IMG/VR virus record: IMGVR_UViG_3300048834_001059
Coordinates: 1-29,289 of that record
From: a virus
DNA: 29,289 nt
Direction: 5' to 3' (one strand)
Position 1 is the first letter of the stretch, and each line of letters opens with the position of its first letter. The notes beneath the pieces were generated by a model. It was not told the DNA's origin. It searched no databases and saw nothing but the letters and a program-made list of their open reading frames with translations. This document shows, in pieces, positions 27,959-29,289 of this stretch. Both the position numbers and the translations under genes were made by a program.

Positions 27959-28471
27959 ATGGACATCAACCTGCAATTGGAACATCTTCGAAGTCGCCTC
28001 GTGATCAACAAGCATCAGCTTGATGATGAGATTGTGCAGCAGCCGATGCTGTTCCATACCGCAGGTGAGTTGGCTGCTGCCTGCACGGCGGCAATGGATG
28101 CCGCTCGCGATGAGTTGAAGACGGTCGACGCGAACGTCTCACTCCAGCTTCGCGAGGAGAGCAAGCATCTGAAGCTGACTGAGTCTCAGCTTATCACGAT
28201 GGTGCAGACCAGCGGACAGCATCAGCGTGCATCGAATGCATACATCGATGCGTGCCGAACCGCAAATGAAGTTCAGGGGTTGAAAGACGCTTTCGCTCAG
28301 CGTGGGTACATGCTGCGTGAGCTTGCGAATCTGTTTGTCGCCGGCTACTACAGCGCCGCGTCAGTGACTGTGGCCGGTGCGGGGAGCGCTGAACTTTCAG
28401 CGCGTGAGGGACGAGCCGCGATGAACGAAGTTCGGCAAAAGCGCACGAGCGATCGTGAGCGTTTGGGATGA
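27959..28471 (+). CDS. Helical protein, possible recombination mediator (UvsY-like pattern)
   Basis: 170 residues, ATG 27959 with AGGAGAAG upstream. The chain is nearly all helix, with LDDEIVQQPMLFHTAGELAA early, a LKLTESQLITMV segment in the middle, and LKDAFAQRGYMLRELANLFVAGYYS later. The order (acidic helix, proline plus leucine-his, long helices, R-x3-L-x2-L-x4-Y) reminds me of phage recombination mediators of the UvsY type, which work with gp32-like SSB. An SSB of that type lies two genes downstream. This is a pattern guess; confidence in the function is low. Confidence 0.6.
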   Translation: MDINLQLEHLRSRLVINKHQLDDEIVQQPMLFHTAGELAAACTAAMDAARDELKTVDANVSLQLREESKHLKLTESQLITMVQTSGQHQRASNAYIDACRTANEVQGLKDAFAQRGYMLRELANLFVAGYYSAASVTVAGAGSAELSAREGRAAMNEVRQKRTSDRERLG

Positions 28472-28608
28472 TCGAGATCATCATCAATGCGCTGTGGGTG
28501 TTTGTGTTGGCGATGTTGGGATTGCCAACTTTGACATTCTTCTGTGTGTATGCTTACTTCTCAGCAAAGTTTGCTGCACACGTCTACTGGTCACGTCGAG
28601 TAAGATGA
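28468..28608 (+). CDS. Very small membrane protein (46 aa)
   Basis: ATG 28468 overlaps the previous stop (ATGA). One long hydrophobic stretch (about residues 4-35, IIINALWVFVLAMLGLPTLT onward) with a basic C-terminus (YWSRRVR) predicts one or two membrane passes. The overlap and operon position argue that it is translated. Function unknown. Confidence 0.5.
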   Translation: MIEIIINALWVFVLAMLGLPTLTFFCVYAYFSAKFAAHVYWSRRVR

Positions 28609-28628
28609 GATAAAAGGAGCTGATCGCC

Positions 28629-29289
28629 ATGGTCAAGAAGCAGCCGTTCCAGTACAAGCCTCGCAGCAAGGACGACATCGAGCGTCGCAAGCAGCAGGCC
28701 GGAAGCATGTTCGACAACCCCACCAAGTCCGAGTTCAAGAACTGGGCACCGAAAGAGGGCGACCATCGCTTCCGCGTGATGCCTCCGACGTGGGAAGGCG
28801 CTGAGCACTACGGGCTCGACGTGTGGCTCCACTCCAACGTCGGCCCCGACAACCAGACCTACATCTGCTTGCAGAAGATGCGGGGTGAGGCCTGCCCCGT
28901 CTGTGAAGAGCTGAAGCGTGCTCAGCGCGAAGGCGACAGCAAGTACGCTGATGAGCTGAAGCCTTACCAGCGCGTCCTGCTCTGGGTCATCGACCGGGAC
29001 AACGAGAAAGACGGGCCGCTGCTGTACATGTGCCCGAAGAAGATCGACATCGACATCACCAACCTCTCGGTCGACAAGCACACGGGCGAGGTCCTCTGTA
29101 TTGACGATCCCGATCAGGGGTACGACGTCGCCTTCACTCGTGAGGGCACAGGCATGAAGACGAAGTACGTCGGTGTTGAGGTTGCACGGCGCCCGTCGGC
29201 AATCTCGGTCGACGAAGATCAGGCGTCTGAGTGGCTCGACTACGTTGTCGCCAACCCGCTGCCCAGCACCCTCTACTTCTACGACTACG
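28629..29289 (+). CDS. gp32-like single-stranded-DNA-binding protein (3' truncated by window)
   Basis: 220 residues are visible; the frame is open at the window end. ATG 28629 follows AAAAGGAG with a 9-base spacing. The N-terminal part FKNWAPKEGDHRFRVMPPTW, the zinc-ribbon ligands H68, C80, C89 and C92 (CPVCEEL), and the following strands match T4 gp32-type SSBs. Gp32 coats single strands at the fork and in recombination. Third-position C/G bias is strong, as expected for an abundant protein. The C-terminal acidic tail is outside the window. Confidence 0.85.
   Translation, partial: MVKKQPFQYKPRSKDDIERRKQQAGSMFDNPTKSEFKNWAPKEGDHRFRVMPPTWEGAEHYGLDVWLHSNVGPDNQTYICLQKMRGEACPVCEELKRAQREGDSKYADELKPYQRVLLWVIDRDNEKDGPLLYMCPKKIDIDITNLSVDKHTGEVLCIDDPDQGYDVAFTREGTGMKTKYVGVEVARRPSAISVDEDQASEWLDYVVANPLPSTLYFYDY

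Noticed and set aside
1-29289. tRNA genes, CRISPR arrays, integrase and attachment sites
   Set aside because: No cloverleaf with a proper T-loop, no regular spaced repeats and no recombinase were found by eye on either strand.

Overview
The window is a piece of a double-stranded DNA tailed phage genome, most probably a siphovirus. The left edge carries late tail genes: the C-terminus of a host-specificity (tail tip) protein with the LLRG-NTE signature, a DUF2793 fibre-like protein and a BNR-type propeller protein. The rest is early and middle genes: replication, nucleotide modification and many small proteins of unknown role. Promoters are sigma70-like (TTGACA/TATAAT) and most starts have a good AAGGAG-type site, so the host uses ordinary bacterial transcription and translation. 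The host itself cannot be named from this sequence. There are no terminase, capsid, lysis, integrase, tRNA or CRISPR features in the window.

Layout. (1) 1-3087, plus strand: three overlapping tail genes. (2) 3084-9074, minus strand: a leftward block of twelve genes driven by three related promoters. It includes QueE, a putative ADP-ribosyltransferase-fold protein, a DUF2786 protein, a cysteine-cluster (YkgJ-like) protein and small unknowns. (3) 9112-9206: a divergent promoter pair. (4) 9244-17488, plus strand: small genes, then a DnaB-like helicase, a SNF2-type ATPase, a DnaG-like primase, a DUF932 protein, a sigma-region-2-like protein and QueD. (5) 17592-22367: QueC, FolE, a cysteine-rich protein, QueF, DpdA and a beta-clamp-like protein. 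(6) 22364-24976: a polymerase I with an N-terminal uracil-DNA-glycosylase-like domain. (7) 24957-29289: small unknown genes, a DnaX-like clamp loader, a small membrane protein and a gp32-like single-stranded-DNA-binding protein cut by the window edge.

How it works together. FolE, QueD, QueE and QueC make preQ0 from GTP. QueF, with all its catalytic residues, reduces it to preQ1. DpdA is the phage DNA transglycosylase that would put the base into DNA. The prediction is therefore that guanines are replaced by deoxy-preQ1 or a derivative, as protection against restriction. A cysteine-rich protein inside the same gene run is an unassigned candidate partner. Replication looks nearly self-sufficient: helicase, primase, polymerase, clamp, clamp loader and SSB.

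The most striking non-coding signal is a promoter module present six times. It has a conserved box ending in GCCACGGGG just before the -35, an invariant 16-base spacer, and usually a short hairpin in the leader. Two of the copies are 105 identical bases in opposite orientation, 19 kb apart. A further unexplained structure is a 14-bp perfect inverted repeat with inner helices between a terminator and the helicase gene (10633-10711).
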